A stretch of DNA of 64,000 nt, taken from contig CALLVX010000142.1 in the NCBI GenBank assembly GCA_938010765.1, positions 20,174-84,173 of the forward strand, in the 5' to 3' direction. This stretch comes from an uncultured Flavobacteriaceae bacterium (GTDB lineage Bacteria > Bacteroidota > Bacteroidia > Flavobacteriales > Flavobacteriaceae). Both the position numbers and the translations under genes were made by a program. Positions 8,938-18,428 of the stretch are shown one piece after another (the stretch's first letter is position 1; every line of letters begins with the position of its first letter). The notes beneath the pieces were generated by a model. That model ran no database searches and was not told the DNA's origin. It saw only the letters and a list, made by a program, of their open reading frames with translations.

Positions 8938-10374
8938 TTACTTGTCGACTTCGGCAAGTACCTTTTCAATGGCTTGATCACCGTCTTTTAAATCTTCTAA
9001 CAGGTATTCGTACAAAGCCTTTGATTCCCTAGGGTAGTCAATGGTCACATCAGGGGCAATTCCTATGTTTTCATAGCTCACCCCCTGCATCGATTCGTAG
9101 ACGAGGTTGCTAAGGCCATAGATCCAACCATTCGGTAATTTTTTGCGAAGGACATCGGAGAAAACACCTTCGGTAGTGGATCCGATAATCTTTGAGTTCG
9201 GGATGACCTTACTCCCTAGGGTCAACAATTCTGCGGCACTTGCCGTTAAATGACTGGTCAAGATATACAAATTCCCCTCAAATACATTTTTGGCAGGAAT
9301 CAGGGTCATCGTTTGTTTTTCCGTAAAACCGTCCCCACGGCGTGCTTTTTTAGTACAGAAATCAATTTGTTGCTTTGCAAAGTGATTCAAAGTCTCAACA
9401 GATACTTCATCAAATCCTCCACCATTAAAACGCAGATCAATAACAATTGCCTTTTTGTCTTTGAAGGTACCAGCAATCGAATCCATTATGTAACGTGTTC
9501 CGTCCCAGGTATCGTCATGGTAATTCTTCGCCTCGTTCAGCTTTTGCCACCATTGACCCCAAAAGTCCTCTTTTGACAAGCTATCAGGAATAGCGTAATG
9601 CGCGAACCCGATCATATTGGAGAACTGCAAATAGCCGACTTCTTCGTTGATTGCACCCCACTTAAAATCTCCCCGATTGTACTCTTGTATATCTTTTACA
9701 TAGTTTGCGATCAATGCTTTTTTTACTTTTTTTTCCAATACGCCCGAATCATCCTCTTCTTCCGCATCCTCTTTGTTTTCAACACCAAAAGTTGCATGCT
9801 TGGCATATTCTTCTTCTAATTCATCGGGCAGATTGATCGAGATATGCCCGTCCCCAATTTCGTTCAACATTTTTTCAAGCAACAGGTAGAGTGCTATAGG
9901 AGTTGTTTTAGGGGTTATTTGGGGTCGGTATTTCTGATAGTACGCGTCCCAATCTACCTTTCGTTCCTTAAAATAGCAATACTGCTCGTTAAAGGTGCTC
10001 CATATCACCTCAAAATTATATTCCGGGTCGTTCGCAAGTGAATCGTTTACCATCGCAGCGTAATCGGTATCCGTTCGATATAGTTTAAAAGTTTTTACCC
10101 CATCTTTAAGCAAGATAGTATCAACACTTACCGTATCTACCGTATAGTATCCGAAAAAATCTTTCGGTGAATTATCAGACAGGGCTACATTGCCTGCCGT
10201 ACTGATATGGTATCGTTTGATCAGGGTATCCTTAAAGCTAATGGCCCTTCCGAAACCTAAATACTCCCAGTTCCCATTGAGGTTTATTTTTTCTGTTTGA
10301 GTTGTTGTTTTTTCTTTAGTTTGGCAAGAAATTAGTAGGATCACACTAAGGAATGCCACAATCGATTTATTCAT
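8938..10374 (-). CDS. S41-family peptidase lipoprotein
   Basis: 478 residues. A type II signal ends L-I-S-C (Cys17), placing the protein in the periplasm or on the cell surface. The C-terminal half is an S41 (C-terminal-processing/tail-specific) protease domain. V-I-D-L-R-F-N-G-G-G-F-D forms the core strand and oxyanion loop. The T-S-H-L-T-A-S-A-A-E segment carries the candidate nucleophile Ser, and I-I-G-S-T-T-E-G-V-F-S-D follows. No PDZ domain is obvious, and the N-terminal part is a separate domain. The substrate is unknown. It is probably monocistronic with its own promoter in the 261-bp gap to its right. Confidence 0.88.
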   Translation of the reverse strand: MNKSIVAFLSVILLISCQTKEKTTTQTEKINLNGNWEYLGFGRAISFKDTLIKRYHISTAGNVALSDNSPKDFFGYYTVDTVSVDTILLKDGVKTFKLYRTDTDYAAMVNDSLANDPEYNFEVIWSTFNEQYCYFKERKVDWDAYYQKYRPQITPKTTPIALYLLLEKMLNEIGDGHISINLPDELEEEYAKHATFGVENKEDAEEEDDSGVLEKKVKKALIANYVKDIQEYNRGDFKWGAINEEVGYLQFSNMIGFAHYAIPDSLSKEDFWGQWWQKLNEAKNYHDDTWDGTRYIMDSIAGTFKDKKAIVIDLRFNGGGFDEVSVETLNHFAKQQIDFCTKKARRGDGFTEKQTMTLIPAKNVFEGNLYILTSHLTASAAELLTLGSKVIPNSKIIGSTTEGVFSDVLRKKLPNGWIYGLSNLVYESMQGVSYENIGIAPDVTIDYPRESKALYEYLLEDLKDGDQAIEKVLAEVDK

Positions 10375-10635
10375 AAAGCTGCTATTTGGTTGGTCTGGGG
10401 AAATTAGTGAAAATTGCGCGCGCCTTAAATGAATTTGTTCAATTGTTTTGTTGAAAGGGTTAAGAGAAAAACAAATTAAAAAGAGTTAAGTGAAAACAAA
10501 GTTCAAGTGTAAGGGTCAAGTTCAAACTCGACCGCAAAGTTTACTACACATCTGCAAAAGTGCTAATTACTCTATACTGTTTACTGTTCGCCGCTAGGCA
10601 AACTCAAGTACAGATCTCGAAACCAGCTTAGATTC

Positions 10636-11124
10636 TTATAGAGGAATAGCATAGGTGTTTTTAATAATCCCCATAACAAAAGTACTATGAGCACTTCCAA
10701 TATTTTTAATCGAACCTAAATCATCTATTACAAATTTTTGATAGTGTTTCATGTCCTCGACGATAATCTTCAGTAAAAAGTCATAATCTCCAGATATATT
10801 ATAACATTCGGCAACTTCTTTTAGTGAGGTGATTTCTTTTACAAATTGATGTCCAATTTCTTTGGTATGCTCTTTCAAAGTGATATTACAAAAAACGGTA
10901 AGCGATTTACCTAGTTTATCCGCATCAACAATTGCAGCATATTTTTTGATAATACCTTCCTTCTCCATCCTTTTAATTCTTTCGTAAACCGGGGTAGGAG
11001 ACAAATGCACCCGTTTAGCTATCTCCTTAGTAGTGATTTTTCCATCCTCTTGAAGTATCTCTAATAATTTTAAGTCGATACCATCCAAGTTAGAAACAGA
11101 AAAATTTTCTTTTTCAAAATCCAT
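10636..11124 (-). CDS. Lrp/AsnC-family transcriptional regulator
   Basis: 162 residues with the two-domain Lrp layout. The N-terminal winged HTH is at about 15-65 (D-G-I-D-L-K-L-L-E-I-L-Q-E-D-G, with recognition helix L-S-P-T-P-V-Y-E-R-I-K-R-M). The C-terminal RAM ligand-binding domain contains E-C-Y-N-I-S-G-D-Y-D-F-L-L-K. It is divergently transcribed from metE with 126 bp between the starts, so metE is its most likely target, with an amino acid such as methionine as effector. That link is inferred from position. Confidence 0.93.
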   Translation of the reverse strand: MDFEKENFSVSNLDGIDLKLLEILQEDGKITTKEIAKRVHLSPTPVYERIKRMEKEGIIKKYAAIVDADKLGKSLTVFCNITLKEHTKEIGHQFVKEITSLKEVAECYNISGDYDFLLKIIVEDMKHYQKFVIDDLGSIKNIGSAHSTFVMGIIKNTYAIPL

Positions 11125-11250
11125 AATACAAGTTTATAGTTAATATAACCACATAATGGCTATTTAAAGATTTTTTATCTAAATTAATACATTTACTTGG
11201 ATTATATGTTTTTAAAAATGAATTTTTGTAGAAATTTAAATACAAATATC

Positions 11251-13557
11251 ATGAAGTCAATAGTCTTAGGATATCCTCGTATAGGAGAAAAAAGAGCCCT
11301 CAAAAGTGTCACCGAAAATTTTTGGAAAAAGAAAATTACAGAAAATCATTTCTCTGACGTTTCAAAAGATCTTAGAAAAAAACACTGGAAAATACAGAAA
11401 GCTATAGGCATTGATCTCATTTCATCAAATGATTTTTCCCTATATGACCAAATATTGGATATGTGTATTACTCTAGGGTGTATCCCTGAAAGGTTTCAAG
11501 GTTTAAAAGGGCTTGAACAATACTTTGCAATGGCACGAGGTTTGCAAAATGAAGAGGTAGATGTAACTGCAATGGAAATGACCAAATGGTTTGATACCAA
11601 CTATCATTACATCGTTCCTGAGTTTATAAAAGAGCAACGGTTCGCATTGAATCCGGAAAAAATCACAACAGAATTCAAAGAAGCCCTAAAACTAGGTATT
11701 AAAACCAAGCCAGTAATTATTGGTCCAGTAACATTTTTGTTACTGGGAAAGGAAAAACAAGAGGGGTTTAATCGTTTGGAGTTGCTTGATAAAATTCTTC
11801 CTGTATATGAAGATTTAATTATAGAAATAAATACGCTTGGGGCAGAATATCTACAAATTGACGAACCCATATTAGCAGGAGACCTTACAGCTGCGGAACA
11901 AGCAGCGGTATCAAAATCGTACCATCGGCTCAGAAAGCATACTTCCGGACTAAAAATCATTGTGGCAAATTACTTTGATTGTTATGGGTCCAATTTAGAC
12001 TTGGCGCTAAAACTTCCCGTAGAGGTCTTGCATTTAGATTTGGTACGCTGCCCTTGCCAGCTAGAAGATGTTTTGAACCATGAATCATTTAACAACGAAC
12101 TAATACTGTCTTTAGGTGTTGTAAATGGAAGAAACATTTGGAAAAACGATTTCGAAGACTCGTTGAAATCTATTCAAAAAGTAATCAATAAAATTGGAAA
12201 AAACAGAGTCTGGGTCGGCTCTTCCTGCTCTCTTTTGCATTGCCCCAATGACCTAGACTTAGAGACGAACAATAGTGCTATTGCTCCTGAAATCAAACAA
12301 TGGCTTGCTTTCTCAAAACAAAAACTTTATGAGATCGCAACACTAAAAACATTGGTATTACAACCCAAAGATCCAAAAGCTCAACAGCGTTTCGAGGCAA
12401 ATAAAAAAGCAAATCAAAATCGGCGAGAATCGGCTATAATTCATAATCCTGCGGTTAAAAAGCGGGTTGAGAATTTAACAGATGCCGACAGTCGAAGAGC
12501 ATCAGGATTTAACATTCGTCAACCTAAGCAACGCGAAAAACTAGCCCTTTCTTTATTTCCTACCACGACTATTGGGTCTTTTCCACAAACAAAAGAAGTA
12601 AGAGCAACTAGATCTAGGTTTAAAAAAGGAGTAATTTCCCAATCGGAATATGATCGGTTTATCGCAAAGGAAACGATAGCTACTATTCGTTTTCAAGAAG
12701 ACATTGGATTGGATGTTTTGGTGCATGGAGAGTTTGAGCGAAATGATATGGTCGAATATTTTGGTGAACAACTTGCTGGGTTTGCTTTCACCCAATTTGG
12801 ATGGGTACAGAGTTATGGAACCAGGTGTGTTAAACCTCCGCTTATTTTTGGAGACGTTTCAAGGCCTAAAGCCATGACGGTCAAATGGTCTTCCTTTGCA
12901 CAATCTAAAACCAAAAAACCAGTAAAAGGAATGCTTACAGGACCCGTAACGATCCTACAATGGTCTTTTGTAAGAAACGATCAGCCAAGATCTACGACCT
13001 GTAACCAAATTGCATTGGCCATTCGCGACGAGGTCAATGATCTTGAAAAAGCGGGACTTAGCGTTATCCAAATAGACGAACCTGCTATACGAGAAGGACT
13101 ACCACTAAGACAAAAAGACAAAAAAGCCTACTTAAATTGGGCGATAAAAGCCTTTCGAATTTCAGCTAGCGGTGTAAGGGACGAAACCCAAATACACACG
13201 CACATGTGCTACTCAGAATTTAATGATATCATAAAAAGCATAGCAGACATGGATGCAGATGTAATTACTATTGAGACTTCCCGGTCAGAGATGGAACTTC
13301 TCAAAGCCTTCGTTGATTTCAAATACCCTAATGAAATTGGCCCTGGGGTATATGATATACATTCAGAACGAGTGCCTACACAACAAGAAATAGAAAAGTT
13401 ACTTGATAAAGCTTCTGATCTTCTTCCTGTCAGAAATATTTGGGTCAATCCCGATTGCGGGTTAAAAACAAGAGATTGGCCAGAGACGAAATCGGCATTG
13501 GAAAACCTTGTTCAGACCGCAAAGAAAATGAGAGAAAAGCAATCTATAGTACTATAA
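11251..13557 (+). CDS. metE: Cobalamin-independent methionine synthase
   Basis: 768 residues from ATG 11251. The frame opens at 11197, but the family begins M-K-S-I-V-L-G-Y-P-R-I-G. It transfers the methyl group of 5-methyltetrahydropteroyltri-L-glutamate to homocysteine, the last step of methionine synthesis. Two homologous barrels are present. The C-terminal one keeps the zinc ligands in T-H-M-C-Y-S-E-F (His and Cys) and N-P-D-C-G-L-K-T-R (Cys), plus I-D-E-P-A-I-R-E-G for homocysteine binding. Length is normal. No cobalamin or SAM riboswitch is evident upstream. Control is probably through the divergent Lrp-type regulator. A strong terminator follows. Confidence 0.97.
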   Translation: MKSIVLGYPRIGEKRALKSVTENFWKKKITENHFSDVSKDLRKKHWKIQKAIGIDLISSNDFSLYDQILDMCITLGCIPERFQGLKGLEQYFAMARGLQNEEVDVTAMEMTKWFDTNYHYIVPEFIKEQRFALNPEKITTEFKEALKLGIKTKPVIIGPVTFLLLGKEKQEGFNRLELLDKILPVYEDLIIEINTLGAEYLQIDEPILAGDLTAAEQAAVSKSYHRLRKHTSGLKIIVANYFDCYGSNLDLALKLPVEVLHLDLVRCPCQLEDVLNHESFNNELILSLGVVNGRNIWKNDFEDSLKSIQKVINKIGKNRVWVGSSCSLLHCPNDLDLETNNSAIAPEIKQWLAFSKQKLYEIATLKTLVLQPKDPKAQQRFEANKKANQNRRESAIIHNPAVKKRVENLTDADSRRASGFNIRQPKQREKLALSLFPTTTIGSFPQTKEVRATRSRFKKGVISQSEYDRFIAKETIATIRFQEDIGLDVLVHGEFERNDMVEYFGEQLAGFAFTQFGWVQSYGTRCVKPPLIFGDVSRPKAMTVKWSSFAQSKTKKPVKGMLTGPVTILQWSFVRNDQPRSTTCNQIALAIRDEVNDLEKAGLSVIQIDEPAIREGLPLRQKDKKAYLNWAIKAFRISASGVRDETQIHTHMCYSEFNDIIKSIADMDADVITIETSRSEMELLKAFVDFKYPNEIGPGVYDIHSERVPTQQEIEKLLDKASDLLPVRNIWVNPDCGLKTRDWPETKSALENLVQTAKKMREKQSIVL

Positions 13558-13581
13558 AAACTCCCCAAGTACAACTGCAAT

Positions 13582-13612
13582 AACGGTTCGGGTATTTACC
13601 CGGACCGTTTTT
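13582..13612 (+). terminator. Rho-independent terminator of metE
   Basis: A 12-13-bp stem (AACGGTTCGGGTA pairing with TACCCGGACCGTT, one G-T pair) around a very short loop is followed by a T run, 25 bp after the metE stop. Confidence 0.85.
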
Positions 13613-13786
13613 ACCGCCTAACGAGATTTCTTTAACCTAAGACCAGGGGCATATTAGTTATCTCTTTTTTAGCTAAACCTTTATAGATACCGCTTTACTG
13701 GTAGAAACTAATTCGGCCTATATATCAACTAAAAATATCATCCGAAGTAGCGTTTGCAGTTATAATTCTCTAATATTCCAAAATAG
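13613..13786. other. Intergenic stretch with no recognisable gene
   Basis: AT-rich sequence between the metE terminator and a leftward terminator. No frame on either strand gives a recognisable protein segment. Confidence 0.5.
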
Positions 13787-13813
13787 AAAAAAGCACAAAC
13801 CAAGGATTTGCGC
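13787..13813 (-). terminator. Terminator reading leftwards
   Basis: On the - strand a stem of about nine pairs (GCGCAAATCC with GGTTTGTGC, one bulge) runs into six T residues. It would end transcripts of the decayed hydrolase gene to its right. Between them a stop-free - strand frame of about 40 codons ends at 13858-13856 (last residues L-H-K-P-E-V-S-A). I do not recognise it. Confidence 0.6.
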
Positions 13814-14040
13814 TTTCTATACTGGTAAAGATATAAACCCTGTAAAGATTACTTTTTACGCACTCACTTCCGGTTTGTGCAAACTCACTATAATACGTAC
13901 GGCTGCACCATTTATCAAATAATAAAACTTATCTATCCCTTCGAACGAAAGGTGCAAATATACATACCAAAGCGACCAAAAAATCTATTATGAGGTGAAC
14001 CTTACAGTTGGGATACTGGAAATACACCTAATTGACGATC

Positions 14041-14493
14041 TGTCAATACCTTTTAGACAAAGGTAGCGACTCTTGTTACCATAGAAAGGTCAATTTGCCG
14101 TACTCTATAATCGAGGTGAATTTTTTATAAAATTCTTGGGGAATTGTAATGTTCGCCTCGTCAAAAATTCCATCCATTCCCGGCTTGGGAGGTGTAGGTC
14201 GCATCTAATTGCTAGTAATCATTACCAAACCACCTTGAAATCGTTGTTTTACCATTTTTTCCTGAAAACGAAAAAATAGGATTGGCATCGGTACCTCGTA
14301 TAAACACAACCAAATTTGTTGGTTTCTCAGTGTAATTTTTCAGGTAATAAAATATGGTATCGCTTTTTATCGATTAGTCGTTCTTGAATAAAATAAATTT
14401 TTTCAGGGCGTCATCGATCGTCGGGACTGTTGCTTTTTGCGCAATTGTTACTTAAGAAACAACAATAAAAAGGAGTGTGAAAAATATTTTCAT
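14041..14493 (-). pseudogene. Decayed secreted alpha/beta hydrolase-like protein
   Basis: ATG 14493-14491 starts M-K-I-F-F-T-L-L-F-I-V-V-S, a signal peptide cut by TAA. The same frame resumes through T-I-A-Q-K-A-T-V, another TAA, then N-L-V-V-F-I-R-G-T-D-A-N-P-I-F-S-F and R-W-F-G-N-D-Y followed by TAG. A frame change near 14200 gives P-K-P-G-M-D-G-I-F-D-E-A-N-I-T-I-P. This sequence order is that of flavobacterial secreted serine-hydrolase-like proteins, where V-V-F-I-x-G is the oxyanion strand. The nucleophile region is not recoverable, so a deletion followed. At least three stops and one frameshift make this a clear pseudogene. Confidence 0.7.
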
Positions 14494-14757
14494 CGATCAA
14501 GATTTTCAATAAGACGTTTTCAACGACTAAATGTAACCGACACGCAAAGCTGATTGCCAGCTATTGGCTAGAGATTTTTAGAGGTTAGAGAAAAAATAAA
14601 TTCCAACTCAAATATCAAAATCAACTACAAAAACTGTTCACTGTTCACCCCATCACCAAATTAAAGCGAAAGTGTCAACTTCAATCGCAACAACAAATTC
14701 AAAACACTGTTCCCTGTTTATTGCTAATTGCCAATTAGCTTCCTGTTCACGTAGCCC

Positions 14758-15600
14758 CTACCGAAACGTCCAGGCGATAAAGCGGCTTTTTTTGTTCCCC
14801 TGCCCCATTTCAATAACCTTTACTTCTGTAGGCCCTGTTTTATTGATAGCTCGCCTAATGGTTTTAAGATGTTCCTTTCGAGACACTAAGGCCGTAAACC
14901 AATGCACTTGATCTTTAAACTTAGTGCTCTCCTGCGCCATTTTCTTCACAAACCCCTCTTCCCCTCCCTTGCACCATAACTCGTTCGCGTTTCCTCCAAA
15001 ATTCTGTGATGTAGTTTCTTGCAGCCGAAGGTTTTTAACTTTGCGGTGATTGTTGCGTTGCGCATCTTTTGCATTCTTAAAAAAAGGGGGATTGCAAACC
15101 ACTACGTCAAACATATCGGTTGGTTGTATGATATGTTCTAAAATAGCATTCCTGAACTTTTGATGTCGAATCGTTATTTGCTGCAGTTTTTGGTTCTGAT
15201 CTAGAAGGCTTTGCGCGTGCGTTAAAGACTCTAGGTCGGTTTCGCTAGCCGCGCAAGACCAATTAAAGTGGCGAGTACCTAATATAGGGTAAATCAGATT
15301 GGCTCCCGTACCAATATCCAATAAGTCAATGGCTGTTTTGGGAAGCAAGTCGGCCACATGCAAAAGGTAATCCAAACGGCCCGGAATGGGCGGACAAAGA
15401 TTATTTTCCGGAATATCCCAAAGAACTCCATAATAGGCTTTTAATAGAGCCGCATTTAATGCCTTCACGGCTTGTTGATTCCCGAATTTGATGGTCTTGT
15501 TACCATACTCATTGATAAAAACAAAGGGTTTCAGGGTATCGCTATGCCGAATAAGCGTATCAAAATCATAATCTGCAATAAAAGGGTTTTTCGGATGCAC
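14758..15600 (-). CDS. rlmF: 23S rRNA (adenine-1618-N6)-methyltransferase
   Basis: 280 residues. It methylates A1618 of 23S rRNA with SAM. The Rossmann methyltransferase motif appears as L-L-D-I-G-T-G-A-N-L-I-Y-P, and the N6-adenine catalytic motif as V-V-C-N-P-P-F-F. The N-terminus M-H-P-K-N-P-F and the segment G-R-L-D-Y-L-L-H-V-A-D-L-L are typical of RlmF. Length fits the family. It is isolated, with a hairpin upstream separating it from the repeat array. Confidence 0.93.
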   Translation of the reverse strand: MHPKNPFIADYDFDTLIRHSDTLKPFVFINEYGNKTIKFGNQQAVKALNAALLKAYYGVLWDIPENNLCPPIPGRLDYLLHVADLLPKTAIDLLDIGTGANLIYPILGTRHFNWSCAASETDLESLTHAQSLLDQNQKLQQITIRHQKFRNAILEHIIQPTDMFDVVVCNPPFFKNAKDAQRNNHRKVKNLRLQETTSQNFGGNANELWCKGGEEGFVKKMAQESTKFKDQVHWFTALVSRKEHLKTIRRAINKTGPTEVKVIEMGQGNKKSRFIAWTFR

Positions 15601-15640
15601 GTGAGGATGATGTCAACTTAGTAAGTTCTAAAAATACAAA

Positions 15641-15663
15641 AACCACGGTTTGCGGCCGTGGTT
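15641..15663. terminator. Bidirectional terminator hairpin
   Basis: AACCACGG pairs with CCGTGGTT around a 7-nt loop, with A residues before and T residues after. It can therefore act on both strands. It marks the boundary between rlmF and the module array and may end leftward transcripts of the first small gene. Confidence 0.7.
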
Positions 15664-15810
15664 CTTTTTGATTTGAACATCTATGGTAATTTACAAGAAA
15701 CAACTAGGATCTATAAAAACTTATACTTACGATCCTATCTATACCAGCAGTTTACTTCAAATATTACTCATGTTCTTTTATTAGTTCCACAATTGATTGT
15801 CGATTGTAAA

Positions 15811-15951
15811 TCATTCACCAAAAAATACGTACAGAATGCAACATATTATATAAAATATGCCTAATAAAAAGAAAATAGCTGCACTGTCCATCGAACTTTG
15901 CTTTTTCTTGGGCGTGCTATAGTGCTCGTTACTTTTATCCTTATCTAACAT
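15811..15951 (-). CDS. Small single-span membrane protein, array copy A
   Basis: 46 codons from ATG 15951. The polar N-terminus begins M-L-D-K-D-K-S-N-E-H, followed by lysines, then one hydrophobic helix (about 24-43, A-A-I-F-F-L-L-G-I-F-Y-I-I-C-C-I) and V-F-F-G-E. It is the first of eight copies in the array and has one extra C-terminal residue compared with the others. The positive-inside rule predicts N-in topology. It is divergent from the first (broken) TPR-HTH gene across a 465-bp spacer. Coding is supported by conservation of frame, length and protein pattern in all copies. Function is unknown. Confidence 0.75.
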   Translation of the reverse strand: MLDKDKSNEHYSTPKKKQSSMDSAAIFFLLGIFYIICCILYVFFGE

Positions 15952-16416
15952 CTTATAAAAATTAAATTTTAAGACCCCTATTTATACTATTCCCGTTAGC
16001 CCATGAATTATTAGTTCATGGGCCAATTGCTAAAAGGAAACAACGGGACATGCTTAAATTTTCCTGTTTCCTCGAGGGTCACGTATCTTTGTTTTCCTAT
16101 GAAAAGGAATTCGTAGATTGCATTAAACCCTGATCAACTGTTCTCAAAATTACTATTAACCAAATTGATTATTCAATTTACAGGGGGCTCAAAAGGTATG
16201 CATCGGATTTTTTTTGAAGACCAGATTTTCCTTACATAAAAAGAGCCCATATTTGAAATAAAAAGGCTTGGAAAGCAATTGTTATAAGGGAATTCGGGAA
16301 AATAAGTTATATGTTCTTTTTTCAGATTTAAGCACAGATGCATACCAAAAGAATACCCTAAAGTGCCAAAGTGAAGATTCCATTACCCACACTTAAACTA
16401 AGAGTTGATTAAAAAA
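15952..16416. promoter_or_regulatory. Divergent spacer of module 1 with paired inverted boxes
   Basis: No gene. Box 1 GGTATGCA is at 16195-16202 and box 2 TGCATACC at 16339-16346, inverted to each other, 152 bp from outer edge to outer edge. Box 1 is preceded by C-T-C-A-A-A-A and followed by a T run and GAAGACC. Box 2 is followed by AAAAG. The small gene starts 244 bp left of box 1, and the TPR-HTH start lies about 70 bp right of box 2. A conserved G-T-T-A-G-C/GGCCAATTG stretch lies near 16020. Confidence 0.6.
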
Positions 16417-17691
16417 ATGATGCAAGGTGATGACGGCAATTCGATATTTTTAAGTGCGGGTGCTACCCACGCATTGTGACCACAATTTATAAGTCTACTT
16501 TCTTTCATTAACTCATTTTCTGATTTTGACCAAGCCCTAATTCTTTGCCAAATGTCGAAATCGATAGTCTGAATAATATCGCCGATCCGTTTTTTCCAGA
16601 CGATGGAAACTTCAGAACAGCCCATTATCAAAACCTTTTTAAGAATTCAGTAGCCAATAAACACACTAATGGAATTATGCGGGCTAGCTTTAATTTGGGA
16701 CAATATTATAATATTAAAAGTAAACAGCTCGACAGCGCAGTGTACTATTATGATAGAAATATCCTCTTGATTGAGAAACTCGGAATTTCAAAATGGAAGA
16801 ATATTATCTCAATCATATGGCCAAAAGGCCATTTATCTCGCCACTTCCTATCCCTTGAATCTTTCGAAAAAACCTACAAACTATCCTTAGGAGGTGAAGA
16901 CGCCTATGAAATAATACGCCAAAGATTAACCTTGCGGAGCTCAACAGGGTATTGCAGAACTACAACAAGGCGATTGATATGGCTTCTGAAATGCTGAAGG
17001 ATTCTTCCGGTTTGGATGAAACTGCAAAAGCAATACTAAATGGCGTCATAGGCGCCAGTCCTGTACAAAACAAAAAACCGGCACAGATACTAACGTTTTT
17101 TGAAATCTCAGATTCGATTTGTCAAAATAATAATTTGGATGATTACATTATAATTGATGCAAGGGCTTGGAGGGCAAATGACCATCTGGGTTTGGAAAAT
17201 CTAAAAAAGACCAATGAAAAGACAATACTTGAAGCGCAGATAAAACTTCGGGAAGATGAACTGAGCACCACCATGGTTCATTTTACCAAAAACACAAAAA
17301 CCATAAAAAAGACCATAAAGAATCTGAATACCAGCCTGGCAAAAAAAGGCTATGGGGCATTGGAAAAGGTGAAAGATTCGTTAAAGGACTATCAAAAATC
17401 TTCTTTGACCGTGTCTCCTTGCTGACCGATCGTGTCGAGTCACAATACCCGGGAATAGCTATACAACTAAGGGCGCTTTACCCCAATTTCTTCCCTAATG
17501 ATATAAAGCATTGTCTTATAATCAAACCTGGACTGAGCCTAAAAGAAACCACACAACTGTTCAACATTACCATTGTGGCGGTAAAATCGGTCAAGGGCCG
17601 TATGCACAAAAAGGTCGGGTTGGATCCAGAACTTTCTTTGAAGCAACATTGCAAAATCGGCCTAGAAAAGGAAGGGCTACGTTTAGTTTAA
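16417..17691 (+). pseudogene. TPR-HTH membrane regulator, module 1 (broken)
   Basis: Homologous to the intact paralogs to its right. Starting at ATG 16417, the signal-peptide region is stopped by TGA near 16480. A 1-nt loss near 16535 shifts the frame before the I-D-S-L-N segment. Another shift near 16930 interrupts the TPR region before L-N-K-A-E-L-N-type sequence. A large internal deletion near 17205 joins the middle of the TPR region directly to the coiled coil (N-E-K-T-I-L-E-A-Q-I), removing the transmembrane helix. A further shift near 17420 precedes L-L-T-D-R-V-E-S-Q. The HTH end (A-V-K-S-V-K-G-R-M-H-K-K) is degraded compared with the others. The upstream boxes are intact. Confidence 0.85.
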
Positions 17692-17821
17692 TTCCCTATA
17701 GAACGGCGACAGCGTTACGAGCGTATCAAAATGCCCGCGCACCTGATTATTCTAAAAAATAGCTAGATCTTTAAAAGCCGCTAAATCTCAGCTACCTATT
17801 CCTAGGTTCCGGCCCGGTGGA

Positions 17822-17959
17822 CTAGCCAAAGAATACGTACATTATACAACACACTATGTATAGTATTCCCAATAGAAAGAAAATGGCGGCACTATCGGCC
17901 GGATTTTGGTATTTCTTGGCCTGCCCATAGTTTTCGTTGCTTTGATTTTTATCTAACAT
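17822..17959 (-). CDS. Small single-span membrane protein, array copy B
   Basis: 45 codons. It starts M-L-D-K-N-Q-S-N-E-N-Y-G-Q-A-K-K-Y-Q, then P-A-D-S-A-A and a hydrophobic helix with two adjacent Cys (I-V-C-C-I), ending Y-V-F-F-G. Same length and frame as copies C, D, F, G and H. It follows the broken module-1 gene tail to tail and faces the module-2 TPR-HTH gene head to head across a 454-bp spacer. Confidence 0.75.
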   Translation of the reverse strand: MLDKNQSNENYGQAKKYQNPADSAAIFFLLGILYIVCCIMYVFFG

Positions 17960-18413
17960 CTTATAAAAATTAAATTTTTAGTGATTCTATTACCATTGGT
18001 CTACGCAATTAGAATTCGTTGGCCAATTATTATAAGGAAACGAATAGGGCATAAATAAATCCTCCGCGTTTTCCTTAAAGTTCCCAATCTTATTTTCAGT
18101 TGTTATTAGAAGAACCGACCTACAAGACCGAACCCTACCCTAACTAACTCTTTTCAAAATTACGGTTCATTATATAGAGTTCTTAATTTTTCAGGGGTTC
18201 AAAAGGTATGCAACTTATTTTTTTTTGAAGACCAGATTCGTCTTACATAAAAAGGACCTATATTTGAAGTGAAAAGACTTGGAAAGCAATTGTTATAAGG
18301 GAATTCGGAAAAGTAAGCCAAATTCTCCACTTTCAGATTTAAGCACGTATGCATACCAAAAGAATACCTAAAAGTGCTAAAGTGAAGACTTCATTATTCA
18401 CACTCAAACCAAT
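17960..18413. promoter_or_regulatory. Divergent spacer of module 2 with paired inverted boxes
   Basis: Box 1 GGTATGCA is at 18205-18212 and box 2 TGCATACC at 18350-18357, 153 bp outer edge to outer edge. The TTGGCCAATT-TTATAAGGAAA stretch shared by the modules lies near 18020-18040. No gene is present. Confidence 0.6.
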
Positions 18414-18428
18414 ATGTTGATTAAAAAA

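Noticed and set aside
11125..11250. Riboswitch upstream of metE
   Set aside because: Only 126 bp separate the divergent genes, and no box of the cobalamin or SAM classes is recognisable.
17511..17762. Open frames on other strands or frames overlapping the TPR-HTH genes (for example those antisense to the HTH region in every copy)
   Set aside because: They recur only because the underlying gene is repeated. They lack start context, and the real gene is clear from its domains.
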